Positions 55,776 through 64,000 of a stretch of 64,000 bases of DNA are shown in pieces. Under the pieces are notes generated by a model that was not told the DNA's origin, did not search any database, and worked only from the letters and a program-made list of their open reading frames with translations. This stretch comes from an uncultured Eubacterium sp. (lineage in GTDB: Bacteria; Bacillota; Clostridia; Lachnospirales; CAG-274). The position numbers and the translations under genes are program-made. Where the stretch lies: NCBI GenBank assembly GCA_900551755.1, contig URXK01000007.1, positions 1 through 64,000 on the forward strand, written 5' to 3'. The first letter of the stretch is position 1. The number at the start of each line of letters is the position of its first letter.

Positions 55776-56393
55776 TCAGCCACCTAATGTTACATCTTGA
55801 TGTTGGTACCAGTTAATAGCATTTTCAATATGTTCTCTTTTAAAATCAGGCCAAAAATCATCAACAACATAAAAATCAGCATAAACAGATTGAACTGGTA
55901 AAAATCCAGAAAGTCTTCTCATACCACCCCATCTGATTATTAGGTCAATTCTTGAAATATCTGCTGTATTATAGTAAGTAACACTTTTATTAGCTTTTAA
56001 ATCCCACTCCCAACTATAATTAATTAAAAAATTAACTTTTAAGCCACCAGTGCCAAAAGTTTTTCTTGTTGTTAAGTCGCTTAATTCAATAGGAAACATA
56101 TCAGACTCTCTATTGCCAGCAACAAGTATTTCGCAGTTTTCATTTTTTAGCATATTAACCATTTCAACACAGCATTTAGTAAATGCTAGTCTTTGTTCAG
56201 TAGGTCTTTTAGTGTTGTCTGCAGTAAATCCATATATACTGATTTCTTTTACACCTAATCTTTCGCACTCCTTAAAGGCTTCAAGACCAGGTAAAAGTCC
56301 TTTTTCGTATCCTTTTTCTTTACCTAGTTGTTGACCTTTTGCCCATCTTCTGTTGCCGTCTGGTATTATTCCAATGTGGTTTGGTATTCTCAT
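55776..56393 (-). CDS. Divergent undecaprenyl diphosphate synthase (cis-prenyltransferase) homologue
   Basis: 205 residues, against about 250 for typical UppS. The fold is clear: HIGIIPDGNRRWAKGQQLGK (usual MDGNGRWA), ISIYGFTADNTKRP (usual SSENWxRP), NFLINYSWEWDL (usual NYGGRxDI) and RWGGMRRLSGFLPVQSVYAD (usual RTxGExRxSNFLLWQ). The catalytic aspartate in DGN is kept, but several substrate-binding motifs are altered. It may make a different prenyl chain, or have another role; the main UppS is probably elsewhere in the genome. Its convergent position beside the polymer cluster is suggestive only. Confidence 0.8.
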   Translation of the reverse strand: MRIPNHIGIIPDGNRRWAKGQQLGKEKGYEKGLLPGLEAFKECERLGVKEISIYGFTADNTKRPTEQRLAFTKCCVEMVNMLKNENCEILVAGNRESDMFPIELSDLTTRKTFGTGGLKVNFLINYSWEWDLKANKSVTYYNTADISRIDLIIRWGGMRRLSGFLPVQSVYADFYVVDDFWPDFKREHIENAINWYQHQDVTLGG

Positions 56394-56486
56394 ATTATCA
56401 CCTCTTTGTAATTGTTGCCAAATTAATAAAGTATATACTATTGTACAAAAATAAATTTTATGATAATATAAAATTGAGGTGAAATT

Positions 56487-56762
56487 ATGGAAAAGACTAC
56501 AGAAATTAAAATAAGTGAATACGATGAAAAGGGCAATAAAATAGATTATGATGTTATAATGATATATGATAGTGATGTAACAGATAAACGCTATGTGTTT
56601 TATACTGACGGCAAGTTAAATAGTAATGGACAAGCTGGTATTAGAGTAGGTTTTGTTGAAGAAAATAATGGAAATGTAACTATTACATCTATTACAAATC
56701 CTATTGAGCAACAAATGCTTGCAAGAGTTTATGAAGATAATATTAGAAATAATAAAAAATAA
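56487..56762 (+). CDS. Small acidic protein, DUF1292-like
   Basis: 91 residues. The pattern of charged beta strands (ISEYDEKGNKIDYDVIMIYD, then KRYVFYTD and EQQMLARVYED) resembles DUF1292/YrzB proteins of Bacillota, function unknown. GAGGTGAAATT precedes the ATG. TTGTAC...TAATAT with a 17-bp spacer upstream could be its promoter. The similarity is weak. Confidence 0.6.
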   Translation: MEKTTEIKISEYDEKGNKIDYDVIMIYDSDVTDKRYVFYTDGKLNSNGQAGIRVGFVEENNGNVTITSITNPIEQQMLARVYEDNIRNNKK

Positions 56763-56805
56763 ATTAGTACAGTAAGTTTGGTTTAATATTAGGGGGTGGA
56801 CTAGT

Positions 56806-57726
56806 ATGAAAAAGCTACTTTTGTTAGCAAATTTTTATTCTGGTAAGGGCATTATAAAGCTAAATATTGCAGAAATGATTGATTATTACAATAGTAGAGG
56901 CTTTGAAGTAACAGTTTATTCATCTCAATATGTAGGGCATATTACAGATATTGTTGAAAAAACAGGTAGCAATTATGACCAAATTGTTTGCTGTGGTGGA
57001 GATGGAACATTAAATGAGGCTGTTAATGGACTTATGATGCTTAACAAAAGACCTATTTTAGGCTATGTTCCTTGTGGTTCTACCAATGATTTTGCAAATA
57101 GTGTTGGTATTCCTACTATAGTTGAGGAAAGTTATAAGACAGCTGTTGATGGTAGAGCTTGTGAAATAGATATGGGTAATATAAATAATAAGTATTTTGC
57201 TTATGTGGCAGGATTTGGGTTATTTACAAATATATCTTATGAAACACCCCAGAATATAAAAAATATATTAGGCTATCAAGCCTATATATTAGCAGGAATA
57301 AAAGAAATAGCCAATATACGCACTTATAATATGAAAATTACTTATGACGGCGGTGTAATAGAAGATGAAATAATGATTGGACTTGTTTCTAATTCTAATA
57401 GTATAGCTGGTATGAAAAAGTTATTTGAAAATTATGCAAATTTAAACGACGGCTTGTTTGAGGTGCTTTTGGTTAAAAAACCTAAAAATACAAGTCTGCT
57501 TAAAAATATTGTAACCTGTATTGTAGAGAAAAATTTTGATAATGATATGTTTTATAGTTTTAAGACAAGTCATATTAAATTTGAAAGCCAAGATTTTATA
57601 AAATGGACTGTTGATGGAGAATATGGTGGCGATTTTAATAATACAGAAATTAATGTTATTGGAAAAGCTATAGATATTATGGTTGATAAAAATCAAAGTA
57701 AAAAAATAGAAGAAGATAATAAATAA
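56806..57726 (+). CDS. Diacylglycerol kinase family lipid kinase (YegS/DagK-like)
   Basis: 306 residues. ANFYSGKGIIKLNIAEMIDY, the nucleotide loop CCGGDGTLNEAVNGLM and YVPCGSTNDFANSVGI define the DAGK catalytic domain; DGLFEVLLVKKP and FIKWTVDGEYGGD are conserved C-terminal blocks. Phosphorylates diacylglycerol or a related lipid at the inner membrane face. GGGGGTGG upstream of the ATG. Confidence 0.9.
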   Translation: MKKLLLLANFYSGKGIIKLNIAEMIDYYNSRGFEVTVYSSQYVGHITDIVEKTGSNYDQIVCCGGDGTLNEAVNGLMMLNKRPILGYVPCGSTNDFANSVGIPTIVEESYKTAVDGRACEIDMGNINNKYFAYVAGFGLFTNISYETPQNIKNILGYQAYILAGIKEIANIRTYNMKITYDGGVIEDEIMIGLVSNSNSIAGMKKLFENYANLNDGLFEVLLVKKPKNTSLLKNIVTCIVEKNFDNDMFYSFKTSHIKFESQDFIKWTVDGEYGGDFNNTEINVIGKAIDIMVDKNQSKKIEEDNK

Positions 57727-57758
57727 TCCTATAAATTACACTTAAGTTTTGAAATTTA

Positions 57759-57787
57759 TTGACTTATGTTAATTTAGTTGATATACT
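57759..57787 (+). promoter_or_regulatory. Promoter of aroD
   Basis: TTGACT (57759-57764), 17 bp, TATACT (57782-57787). The 65-base leader contains a weak hairpin (GAGGATACTG with CAGTTCCTTA). Confidence 0.8.
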
Positions 57788-57860
57788 ATAGTTAAGTTAG
57801 CAAACACCTTGAGGATACTGTTTATAAAGCAGTTCCTTAGAGTAAACAGGAGGCGTAAGA

Positions 57861-58637
57861 ATGAATCCAATTGTTGTTAGAAATCTTAAAATTGGAGAAG
57901 GTATACCAAAAATTTGTCTTCCAATTGTAGGACATACTCAGTATGAAATCACTTCACAGGCTATGACAATAGCTGCTTTAAGACCAGATATTGTTGAATT
58001 TAGAGCAGATTGGTATGATGAGTGTGTTAGTGATGAGCATCTTATGGAAATGCTTAGATTAATAAGAAAATTAGTGGATATGACTCCATTACTTTTTACA
58101 TTCCGTACATCTAATGAGGGTGGCATACAGGAAATTGAAAAAGACGAATATTTGAGAATAAATAAGGTAGCTATCGAAAGTGGTCTTGTTGATATGATAG
58201 ATATTGAGCTTATGATTGGCGACAAGGAAATTAAGGATTTAGTTAAACTTGCTCATAAGAACGATGTTATTGTACTTATGTCTAACCACGACTTTGAAAA
58301 AACTCCAGAAAAGGATGTTTTAGTAGAGCGTATGGAAAAAATGATTGAATTAGGTGCAGATATTCCTAAGGTTGCTGTTATGCCTAATAGCAACAGAGAT
58401 GTACTTAGACTTCTTGATTTAACTGATACTATAGCATCAGCTCACCCAGACTACCCTATTGTTACAATGTCAATGGACGGCAGAGGTGTTGTTAGTAGAC
58501 TTGCTGGTGAAATCTTTGGCTCATCTATTACTTTTGGCTGTGCTAGAAAGGCATCTGCTCCAGGTCAGATTGAGGCTGGAGAGCTTGCTGTTGCTTTAAA
58601 AATATTACACCAAAACTTATATCATAAAGAAATGTAA
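57861..58637 (+). CDS. aroD: 3-dehydroquinate dehydratase, type I
   Basis: Third step of the shikimate pathway. 258 residues, class I Schiff-base enzyme. KICLPIVGHTQYEITSQAMT, DIVEFRADWYDE, LLFTFRTSNEGG, the catalytic histidine in MSNHDFEKTP and the lysine in PKVAVMPNSN are present; SMDGRGVVSRLAGEIFGSSI and FGCARKASAPGQIEAGEL follow. AGGAGG before the ATG. Single gene between its own promoter and terminator. Confidence 0.96.
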   Translation: MNPIVVRNLKIGEGIPKICLPIVGHTQYEITSQAMTIAALRPDIVEFRADWYDECVSDEHLMEMLRLIRKLVDMTPLLFTFRTSNEGGIQEIEKDEYLRINKVAIESGLVDMIDIELMIGDKEIKDLVKLAHKNDVIVLMSNHDFEKTPEKDVLVERMEKMIELGADIPKVAVMPNSNRDVLRLLDLTDTIASAHPDYPIVTMSMDGRGVVSRLAGEIFGSSITFGCARKASAPGQIEAGELAVALKILHQNLYHKEM

Positions 58638-58645
58638 ATAAAGAT

Positions 58646-58679
58646 AAAGGTTCTCTATCAAGTGGTAGAGAACCTTTTT
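58646..58679. terminator. Terminator between aroD and the terminase-like gene
   Basis: AAAGGTTCTCTA (58646-58657), 8-base loop, TAGAGAACCTTT (58666-58677), then TT. A+T flanks on both sides suggest use in both directions. Confidence 0.9.
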
Positions 58680-58680
58680 G

Positions 58681-59043
58681 TTATATATTATCTTTTATTA
58701 TAATAGGTATATTATCATTTTTGTTATTACTGTCGCTATTATAATGCTTGCATAGAAGTTCAGCAGCTTTCATTCTCTGTGTAAGATTTGCACCATCGTC
58801 CTCTCCTCTCATTACCATTGTAAGATAAGATGCTATTTCTGTTGGAATATCCTTTTTAGGTGTGGTATCTTGTGTATTATTGTTTAGTTTTTTGTCAATG
58901 TAATTAATTATGTCAGGGTTATTAAAGTATGTATTTTCTTTACTTTGTGCATATTTTTCTGAATAACCAGCCTTAATAAGAGAATTTAAACTATCACCTG
59001 TTTCTATAAAAAAATTTATAGCCATTTCTTTTCTTTTATTCAT
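58681..59043 (-). CDS. Orphan phage terminase small subunit-like protein
   Basis: 120 residues. KRKEMAINFFIETGDSLNSL, IKAGYSEKYAQSKENTYFNN and PDIINYIDKKL fit the Terminase_2 DNA-binding domain (helix-turn-helix region, usual form 'GYSxKTAxxxGxxLLxNPxV'). The C-terminus TQRMKAAELLCKHYN is also typical. No large terminase, portal or other phage gene lies nearby, so it is a lone remnant or a domesticated DNA-binding protein. AGGAGGTG before the ATG. Its promoter shares a 10-bp repeat with the deacetylase gene at 28732-30846. Confidence 0.8.
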   Translation of the reverse strand: MNKRKEMAINFFIETGDSLNSLIKAGYSEKYAQSKENTYFNNPDIINYIDKKLNNNTQDTTPKKDIPTEIASYLTMVMRGEDDGANLTQRMKAAELLCKHYNSDSNNKNDNIPIIIKDNI

Positions 59044-59062
59044 ACTAATTCACCTCCTATTT

Positions 59063-59100
59063 ATATATAACACATTTTAAGTGACATTAAGTGACATTTA
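59063..59100 (-). promoter_or_regulatory. Tandem GTGACATT repeats next to a -10 box before the terminase-like gene
   Basis: GTGACATTAA and GTGACATTTA (59081-59100) are consecutive 10-bp repeats; CACATTTTAA (59071-59080) looks like a decayed third. On the minus strand they directly precede TATATA (59068-59063), with no -35 box. A further GTGACATT is at 59134-59141. Confidence 0.6.
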
Positions 59101-59160
59101 TTTGACTAATTTTATATTTTAGTGTAAAATATGGTGACATTATTTTTTAGGAGAAATATT

Positions 59161-60087
59161 ATGGAAAGTAAAAATTTTTTTCAAAGACCTGTTACACTAC
59201 TTTTGTGTGCAGTAATAGCAACAGCTTTGTGGGGCAGTGCTATTCCAGCTATTAAGATTGGTTATAACCTTTTTGGTATAGCAGAAAGTGGAGCATCAAC
59301 TAAGTTTGTGTTTGCTGGTATTAGATTTGTTTTAGCAGGTATAGTTGTTATTATTTTTGACTGTATAAGTAATAAGAAAATTATTATTCCTCGTAAAGAC
59401 GAGTGGGCAGGCATTGCTCTTTTAGGCATAGTTCAAACTACTATTGAATATATTTTCTTTTACTTATCACTTATATACTTAAGTGGAGTAAAGGGTTCTA
59501 TATTAAATAGTATTGGCAACTTTTTTGCTGTTATTTTAGCTCATTTTGCATTTAAAAATGATAAGATTAATTTAAGAAAGTTTATTGGTTGCCTTTTGGG
59601 ATTTTGTGGCGTTGTATTTTGTTGTTTTGAACAAGGACTTGATTTAAGTTTTAAATTTCAGGGTGATGGATTTATATTAATTGCAGCCTTTTGCTTTGCT
59701 TTAGGTTCAGTTATTACAAAGTTTGTAACTAAAAAAAGCAATTCTGTTACAGCTACTGGTTGGCAGCTTGCATTAGGTGGTGCAGTTCTTACTATAGTAG
59801 GTCTTTTATCTGGTGGTAGCATATCATTCCCTAGTATTCAAGCTGTAGCAATGCTTTTATATTTGGCAGTTATTTCATCTTGTGCATTTACAATATGGGC
59901 ACAGCTTTTAAAGTATAATCCAGTTGGCAAAATATCAGTATACTGCTTTTTAAATCCTTGCTTTGGCGTAATACTTTCAGGTATTATGCTTGGCGAAAAT
60001 ATATTTAATGTTAGAACAGTTGTTGCACTTTTGCTTGTGTGTTTAGGTATATATATTGTTAATGCAAAGAGTAAAAAAGAGGCTTAA
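59161..60087 (+). CDS. DMT-superfamily transporter (EamA)
   Basis: 308 residues, ten membrane helices in two EamA repeats. ALWGSAIPAIKIGYNL opens the first and LIAAFCFALGSVITKFVTKK the second; LNPCFGVILSGIMLGE is the common last block. Exports or imports a metabolite not identifiable from sequence. The ATG at 59161 has AGGAG upstream and is preferred over 59131. Confidence 0.88.
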   Translation: MESKNFFQRPVTLLLCAVIATALWGSAIPAIKIGYNLFGIAESGASTKFVFAGIRFVLAGIVVIIFDCISNKKIIIPRKDEWAGIALLGIVQTTIEYIFFYLSLIYLSGVKGSILNSIGNFFAVILAHFAFKNDKINLRKFIGCLLGFCGVVFCCFEQGLDLSFKFQGDGFILIAAFCFALGSVITKFVTKKSNSVTATGWQLALGGAVLTIVGLLSGGSISFPSIQAVAMLLYLAVISSCAFTIWAQLLKYNPVGKISVYCFLNPCFGVILSGIMLGENIFNVRTVVALLLVCLGIYIVNAKSKKEA

Positions 60088-60143
60088 TAATATTAATAAA
60101 ATTGCATAAAAGTTTTACTAAAAATTTGAAATATAATTAACTA

Positions 60144-60172
60144 TTGTTTTAATTTGTCTTTAGTGGTATAAT
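60144..60172 (+). promoter_or_regulatory. Promoter of glmM-glmS-mtnN
   Basis: TTGTTT (60144-60149), 17 bp, TATAAT (60167-60172). The leader to glmM is only about 40 bases. Confidence 0.75.
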
Positions 60173-60217
60173 ACCATTAAATTATTGTGTGTACATATTC
60201 TTAGGAGGAATAGAAAA

Positions 60218-61567
60218 ATGGGTAAGTTTTTTGGAACAGATGGCGTAAGAGGTGTAGCAAATGTAGAGCTTACACCAGAGCTTGCATATAAGTTAGGTAG
60301 AGCTGGTGCTTATGTTCTTACTAAGCATACTAACCATACTGCCAAAATTATTGTAGGTATGGATACAAGAATTTCTGGAGATATGCTTGAGTCAGCACTT
60401 ATTGCTGGTATTTGCTCTGTAGGAGCACAGGCTGTTAGTCTTGGTGTTGTTCCAACACCTGCAGTTGCTCATCTTGTTAGAGCATATAATGCAGATGCAG
60501 GTATTGTTATTAGTGCATCTCACAATCCAGTTCAGGATAATGGTATTAAGTTCTTTAATTCTCAAGGTTTTAAGTTAAGAGATGATATTGAGCTTGAAAT
60601 TGAAAATTATATGACTGACCGTTGGGAGGAACTTCCTCGTCCAACAGGTGATTTAGTTGGTGCAAAGACGGTTTGTGAAGAAGCTGTTGATGATTATGTT
60701 AATTTTGTTAAGACTACAACTGATATTAAACTTGATGGTATTAAGGTAGCCATTGACTGTGCAAATGGTGCTACATATAAGGCTGCCCCGGTAGCTTTAA
60801 CTGAGCTTGGTGCAGAGGTTTATGCTATTCATAGAGAGCCGGACGGTACTAATATTAATAAGGATTGTGGTTCAACTCACATTGAAAGCCTTGCTAAGTT
60901 TGTTGTTGATAACAACTGTGACTTAGGTATTGCTTTTGATGGTGATGGTGATAGATGTCTTGCTGTTGATAGCAAGGGTAACCTTGTTGACGGTGATGTA
61001 ATTATGGCTATTTGTGGTAATTATATGAAGGAATGTGGCAAACTTAAAAATGATACAATTGTTGCTACAGTTATGAGTAACTTAGGCTTATTCATTATGG
61101 GTAATGAAAAGGGTATCAAGATTGAAAAAACAAAAGTTGGCGACAGATATGTTTTAGAGCATATTCTTGAAAATGGTGATTGTTTTGGTGGTGAGCAGTC
61201 AGGTCACATTATTTTCTTTGATTACAACACAACAGGTGATGGTATTGTAACAGCTATTCAGCTTCTTACAACTCTTAAAAAGACTGGCAAGTCTTTAGAT
61301 AAGGCTAAGGAAATAATGGAGGTTCTTCCACAGGCACTTGTTAATGCAAGAGTTGACAATAAGCGTAAAAAAGATTACCTTAAAAATGAAACTATTAAAT
61401 CAGAAATTGAAAAACTTGAAGCTAAGTTTAGTGGTGATGGTAGAGTTCTTATTAGACCATCAGGTACAGAGCCTATTGTTAGAGTAATGATTGAAGGTAG
61501 AGACCAGCAGATTATTCAGCAGGAGGCTGAAAGACTTGCTAAACTTATTGAGGGCCTTTTAAATTAA
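60218..61567 (+). CDS. glmM: Phosphoglucosamine mutase
   Basis: Converts glucosamine-6-phosphate to glucosamine-1-phosphate for UDP-GlcNAc. 449 residues. [20 protein letters not shown] at the start, the phosphoserine loop [19 protein letters not shown], the metal site [14 protein letters not shown], sugar-binding GGEQSGHI, and phosphate-binding [13 protein letters not shown]. The ATG at 60218 follows AGGAGG. Sixteen bases before glmS, so the two are co-transcribed. Confidence 0.97.
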   Translation: MGKFFGTDGVRGVANVELTPELAYKLGRAGAYVLTKHTNHTAKIIVGMDTRISGDMLESALIAGICSVGAQAVSLGVVPTPAVAHLVRAYNADAGIVISASHNPVQDNGIKFFNSQGFKLRDDIELEIENYMTDRWEELPRPTGDLVGAKTVCEEAVDDYVNFVKTTTDIKLDGIKVAIDCANGATYKAAPVALTELGAEVYAIHREPDGTNINKDCGSTHIESLAKFVVDNNCDLGIAFDGDGDRCLAVDSKGNLVDGDVIMAICGNYMKECGKLKNDTIVATVMSNLGLFIMGNEKGIKIEKTKVGDRYVLEHILENGDCFGGEQSGHIIFFDYNTTGDGIVTAIQLLTTLKKTGKSLDKAKEIMEVLPQALVNARVDNKRKKDYLKNETIKSEIEKLEAKFSGDGRVLIRPSGTEPIVRVMIEGRDQQIIQQEAERLAKLIEGLLN

Positions 61568-61582
61568 GGAGGATTTGATTAT

Positions 61583-63421
61583 ATGTGTGGTATAGTTGGT
61601 TATGTAGGCGAGCAGAATGCAGTCCCTGTGCTTATTAGTGGTTTGCAGAGTCTTGAATACAGAGGCTATGATTCAGCAGGTGTTGCTGTTTTAAATGTAG
61701 ATAAAATTGGTATTAGAAAAACTAAGGGTAAGGTAGATAATTTAAGAAATCTTTTACTTAATGAACCAGTTTCTGGTCACGTAGGTATTGGTCACACAAG
61801 ATGGGCAACACACGGTGCACCATCTGACTTAAATGCTCACCCTCACTTTAGTAATGATGACAAAATTGCCGTTGTACACAATGGTATTATTGAAAATTAT
61901 CAGGAGTTAAAGGCTGAGCTTGAGGCTAAGGGCTATATTTTCCATTCTGAAACAGATACAGAAACAGTAGCTCATCTTATTGATGACTATTACAAGCAGG
62001 GCTTAGACCTTTTAGAGTCTGTTAGAAGAACTCTTGAAAGAATTGAAGGTTCTTATGCTTTAGGTGTACTTTGTACAGATTATCCTGACCAGCTTATTGC
62101 AGCTAGAAAGGAATCACCTCTTATTGTAGGTCTTGGCAAGAATGAAAACTTTATTGCTTCTGATATTCCAGCAATCCTTACTTATACTAAAGATGCTTAT
62201 ATTTTAGGGGATAAGGAGCTTGCTGTAGTTAAGGCTGATGGCGTTAAGCTTTACGATATTAATGGTAATGAAATTCAGAAGGAAGTATATACATACAAGT
62301 GGGATGTTGAAGCTGCTCAGAAAAATGGCTATGACCACTTTATGTTAAAGGAAATATATGAACAGCCAAAGGTTGTTAAGGATAATCTTGCTAAGAGATT
62401 TTCTGAGGACGGCAAGAGCATTGAGCTTGACGGAATTAAGCTTGGTAAGGCTGAACTTGAAAATATTAACCAGATTTATATTGTAGCTTGTGGTACTGCT
62501 TATTATGCAGGTCTTATTGGCAAGTATCTTCTTGAAAGAATAGTTAGAATTCCTGTTAATTCTGATGTTGCTAGTGAATTTAGATACAAAGACCCACTTA
62601 TTGATGAACATACACTTGTTATTGTTATTTCTCAGTCTGGTGAAACTGCTGATACTCATTCAGCATTAAAACTTGCTAAGTCTAAGGGTGCAAGAGTTTT
62701 AGGTGTTGTTAATGCTGTAGGTAGTTCTATTGCTAGAGATGCTGATGATGTTTTATATACTCTTGCAGGTTTTGAAATTGCTGTTGCATCAACAAAGGCA
62801 TTTTCTGCTCAGGTAGTTGCAATGTATCTTATTACATTACACATTGCTCAAGAACTTGGCAAGATTGATGACAAAACATTTGCAGAAATTAAGAAGGCTA
62901 TGGATAGAATTCCATCACAGATTAATGATATTCTTACAAAGGCTGTACCAGCTATTAGAGGTTTTGTTAATAAGTACATAAGCTCTAAGAATGTATTTTA
63001 TATTGGTAGAGGTCTTGACTATGTTGTAGGTATGGAAGGCTCATTAAAGCTTAAGGAAATTGCTTATTTACATTCTGAACCTTATGCAGCTGGTGAGTTA
63101 AAGCACGGTCCTATTGCTCTTATTGAAAAGGCTACTCTTGTTGTTGGTGTTTGTACACAGGAGGCTCTTTTTGACAAGACTAAGAGTAATATGCAGGAAG
63201 TTAAGGCAAGAGGTGCTAAGGTTCTTGCTATTGCAATGGAAGGCAACAAGAGTATAGAAGAAGTTGCTGATGATGTAATTTATATCCCAAGAACCCATTG
63301 GATGCTTACATCTTTGCTTGCTAATATTCCACAGCAGTTATTTGCTTATTATATGGCTTTAGGTTTAGGCGAAGATATTGATAAGCCAAGAAACCTTGCA
63401 AAGAGTGTAACAGTTGAATAG
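61583..63421 (+). CDS. glmS: Glutamine-fructose-6-phosphate aminotransferase (isomerising)
   Basis: Makes glucosamine-6-phosphate, the entry to amino-sugar synthesis. 612 residues. The amidotransferase nucleophile Cys2 begins MCGIVGYVGEQNAVPVLI, with GHTRWATHGAPS and DTETVAHLID. Two SIS sugar-binding domains follow (ACGTAYYAGLIGKYLL, ISQSGETADTHSALKL, GRGLDYVVGMEGSLKLKEIA), and the C-terminus DKPRNLAKSVTVE is canonical. No glmS ribozyme lies in the 15-base gap before it. Confidence 0.98.
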   Translation: MCGIVGYVGEQNAVPVLISGLQSLEYRGYDSAGVAVLNVDKIGIRKTKGKVDNLRNLLLNEPVSGHVGIGHTRWATHGAPSDLNAHPHFSNDDKIAVVHNGIIENYQELKAELEAKGYIFHSETDTETVAHLIDDYYKQGLDLLESVRRTLERIEGSYALGVLCTDYPDQLIAARKESPLIVGLGKNENFIASDIPAILTYTKDAYILGDKELAVVKADGVKLYDINGNEIQKEVYTYKWDVEAAQKNGYDHFMLKEIYEQPKVVKDNLAKRFSEDGKSIELDGIKLGKAELENINQIYIVACGTAYYAGLIGKYLLERIVRIPVNSDVASEFRYKDPLIDEHTLVIVISQSGETADTHSALKLAKSKGARVLGVVNAVGSSIARDADDVLYTLAGFEIAVASTKAFSAQVVAMYLITLHIAQELGKIDDKTFAEIKKAMDRIPSQINDILTKAVPAIRGFVNKYISSKNVFYIGRGLDYVVGMEGSLKLKEIAYLHSEPYAAGELKHGPIALIEKATLVVGVCTQEALFDKTKSNMQEVKARGAKVLAIAMEGNKSIEEVADDVIYIPRTHWMLTSLLANIPQQLFAYYMALGLGEDIDKPRNLAKSVTVE

Positions 63422-63435
63422 GAGGATACAATTTT

Positions 63436-64000
63436 ATGACAATAGGTATTATAGGGGCAATGGAAGAAGAAATTACAAACATTCTTGAGGATATGAATGT
63501 TGTAACAACTAAAAATGCTTTAGGTCTTGATTTTCACTTAGGTACAATAAATAATTGTGGACATAATATTGTTCTTGTGCGTTCAGGTATTGGCAAGGTT
63601 AATGCTGCCTTGTGTGCACAGGTGCTTATTGACCTTTTTGCTGTTGATGCTATTATTAATGTAGGGGTAGCTGGTGCAATGGACCCTAATGTTAAAATTG
63701 GTGATATTGTTATTTCAAGTGATGCTATTCAGCACGATTTTGATACTTCAGCTTTAGGTGATGAACCAGGCATCATTTCAAGAATGGATACTAGTGTATT
63801 TGTTGCTGATACAGAGCTTGTTGAAGTTGCTAAAAAGGTTGTTGAGGATATTGGTTTCCCAGTTTATGTTGGCAGAGTTGCCAGTGGCGACCAGTTTGTA
63901 TCTGACCCACAGGTTAAAGAGAGAATTAACTCACTTTTTAATCCTATTTGTTGTGAAATGGAAGGTGCAGCTATTGCTCACGCTTGCTATTTGAATAAAA
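63436..64000 (+). CDS. mtnN: 5'-methylthioadenosine/S-adenosylhomocysteine nucleosidase (cut by window end)
   Basis: Hydrolyses MTA and SAH, removing SAM by-products. The first 188 residues are present: IGIIGAMEEEITNILEDM, VRSGIGKVNAALCAQVLIDL, INVGVAGAMDPNVKIGDIVI, SGDQFV and CCEMEGAAIAHACYL, the last holding the ribose-binding Met-Glu pair. Only the final helix with the catalytic aspartate lies beyond the edge. GGAGG precedes the ATG, 14 bp after glmS. Confidence 0.95.
   Translation, partial: MTIGIIGAMEEEITNILEDMNVVTTKNALGLDFHLGTINNCGHNIVLVRSGIGKVNAALCAQVLIDLFAVDAIINVGVAGAMDPNVKIGDIVISSDAIQHDFDTSALGDEPGIISRMDTSVFVADTELVEVAKKVVEDIGFPVYVGRVASGDQFVSDPQVKERINSLFNPICCEMEGAAIAHACYLNK

Noticed and set aside
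61568..61582. Possible glmS ribozyme before glmS
   Set aside because: The gap is 15 bases and the glmM leader is about 40 bases; neither can hold the roughly 150-nt ribozyme core.

Overview
The window is a contiguous piece of a low-GC Bacillota chromosome, most likely a Clostridia (Lachnospiraceae-like) anaerobe. The evidence is the strongly A+T-rich codon use, AGGAGG-type ribosome binding sites before nearly every gene, consensus TTGACA/TATAAT promoters, the DapL route to diaminopimelate, an rpsU-yqeY pair, a CinA-RecA operon and an anaerobic-type cobalamin enzyme (CbiE/CbiT). Species cannot be named from the sequence.

Layout. 1-1045: tail of a cupin gene and a decayed IS256-family element. 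1062-3550 (minus): a two-gene aminotransferase operon ending in dapL. 3832-5753: an ammonium transporter fused to a PII domain, with a terminator hairpin in its leader. 5845-6120: an unassigned structured RNA locus. 6134-11130 (minus): pyrG, then a separate rimO-pgsA-S41 protease operon. 11327-15843: envelope and housekeeping genes (YdcF-like, methyltransferase, hslO, rpsU, yqeY, a membrane/kinase fusion). 15844-16573: a repeat-rich gap with a second structured RNA bracketed by a perfect 80-bp direct repeat, just before secA. 16574-23426: secA, prfB, a CobK-CbiE-CbiT fusion and a secreted stalk-domain protein. 23571-28602 (minus): a sugar nucleotidyltransferase, cinA-recA-rluA, and cobS-cobD.

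28732-30846 (minus) is a chimeric protein with a phage baseplate-like N-terminus and a polysaccharide deacetylase C-terminus. 31033-55729 is a single-direction exopolysaccharide/capsule cluster of 24 genes. It holds four GT4 and one GT2 glycosyltransferases, a Wzy-like polymerase, a Wzx flippase, UDP-sugar dehydrogenase, the dTDP-rhamnose set rmlA-B-D-C, three membrane acyltransferases, two hexapeptide acetyltransferases, a pyruvyltransferase paired with an F420-dehydrogenase-beta-like Fe-S protein, a radical SAM protein, an epimerase, VanZ and a nucleotidyltransferase. No priming phosphoglycosyltransferase or Wzz/Wzc-type length control is present. 55776-64000 returns to housekeeping: a divergent UppS-like prenyltransferase, lipid kinase, aroD, an orphan terminase small subunit, an EamA transporter, glmM-glmS and the start of mtnN.

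How it fits together: glmM/glmS (UDP-GlcNAc precursors), rml genes, ugd, the polyprenyl synthase homologue, the polymer cluster and the deacetylase all feed the cell envelope. The most unusual material is in the non-coding DNA: two structured RNA candidates, a leader terminator before amtB, and a tandem 10-bp GTGACATT repeat shared by the promoters of the two phage-derived genes.
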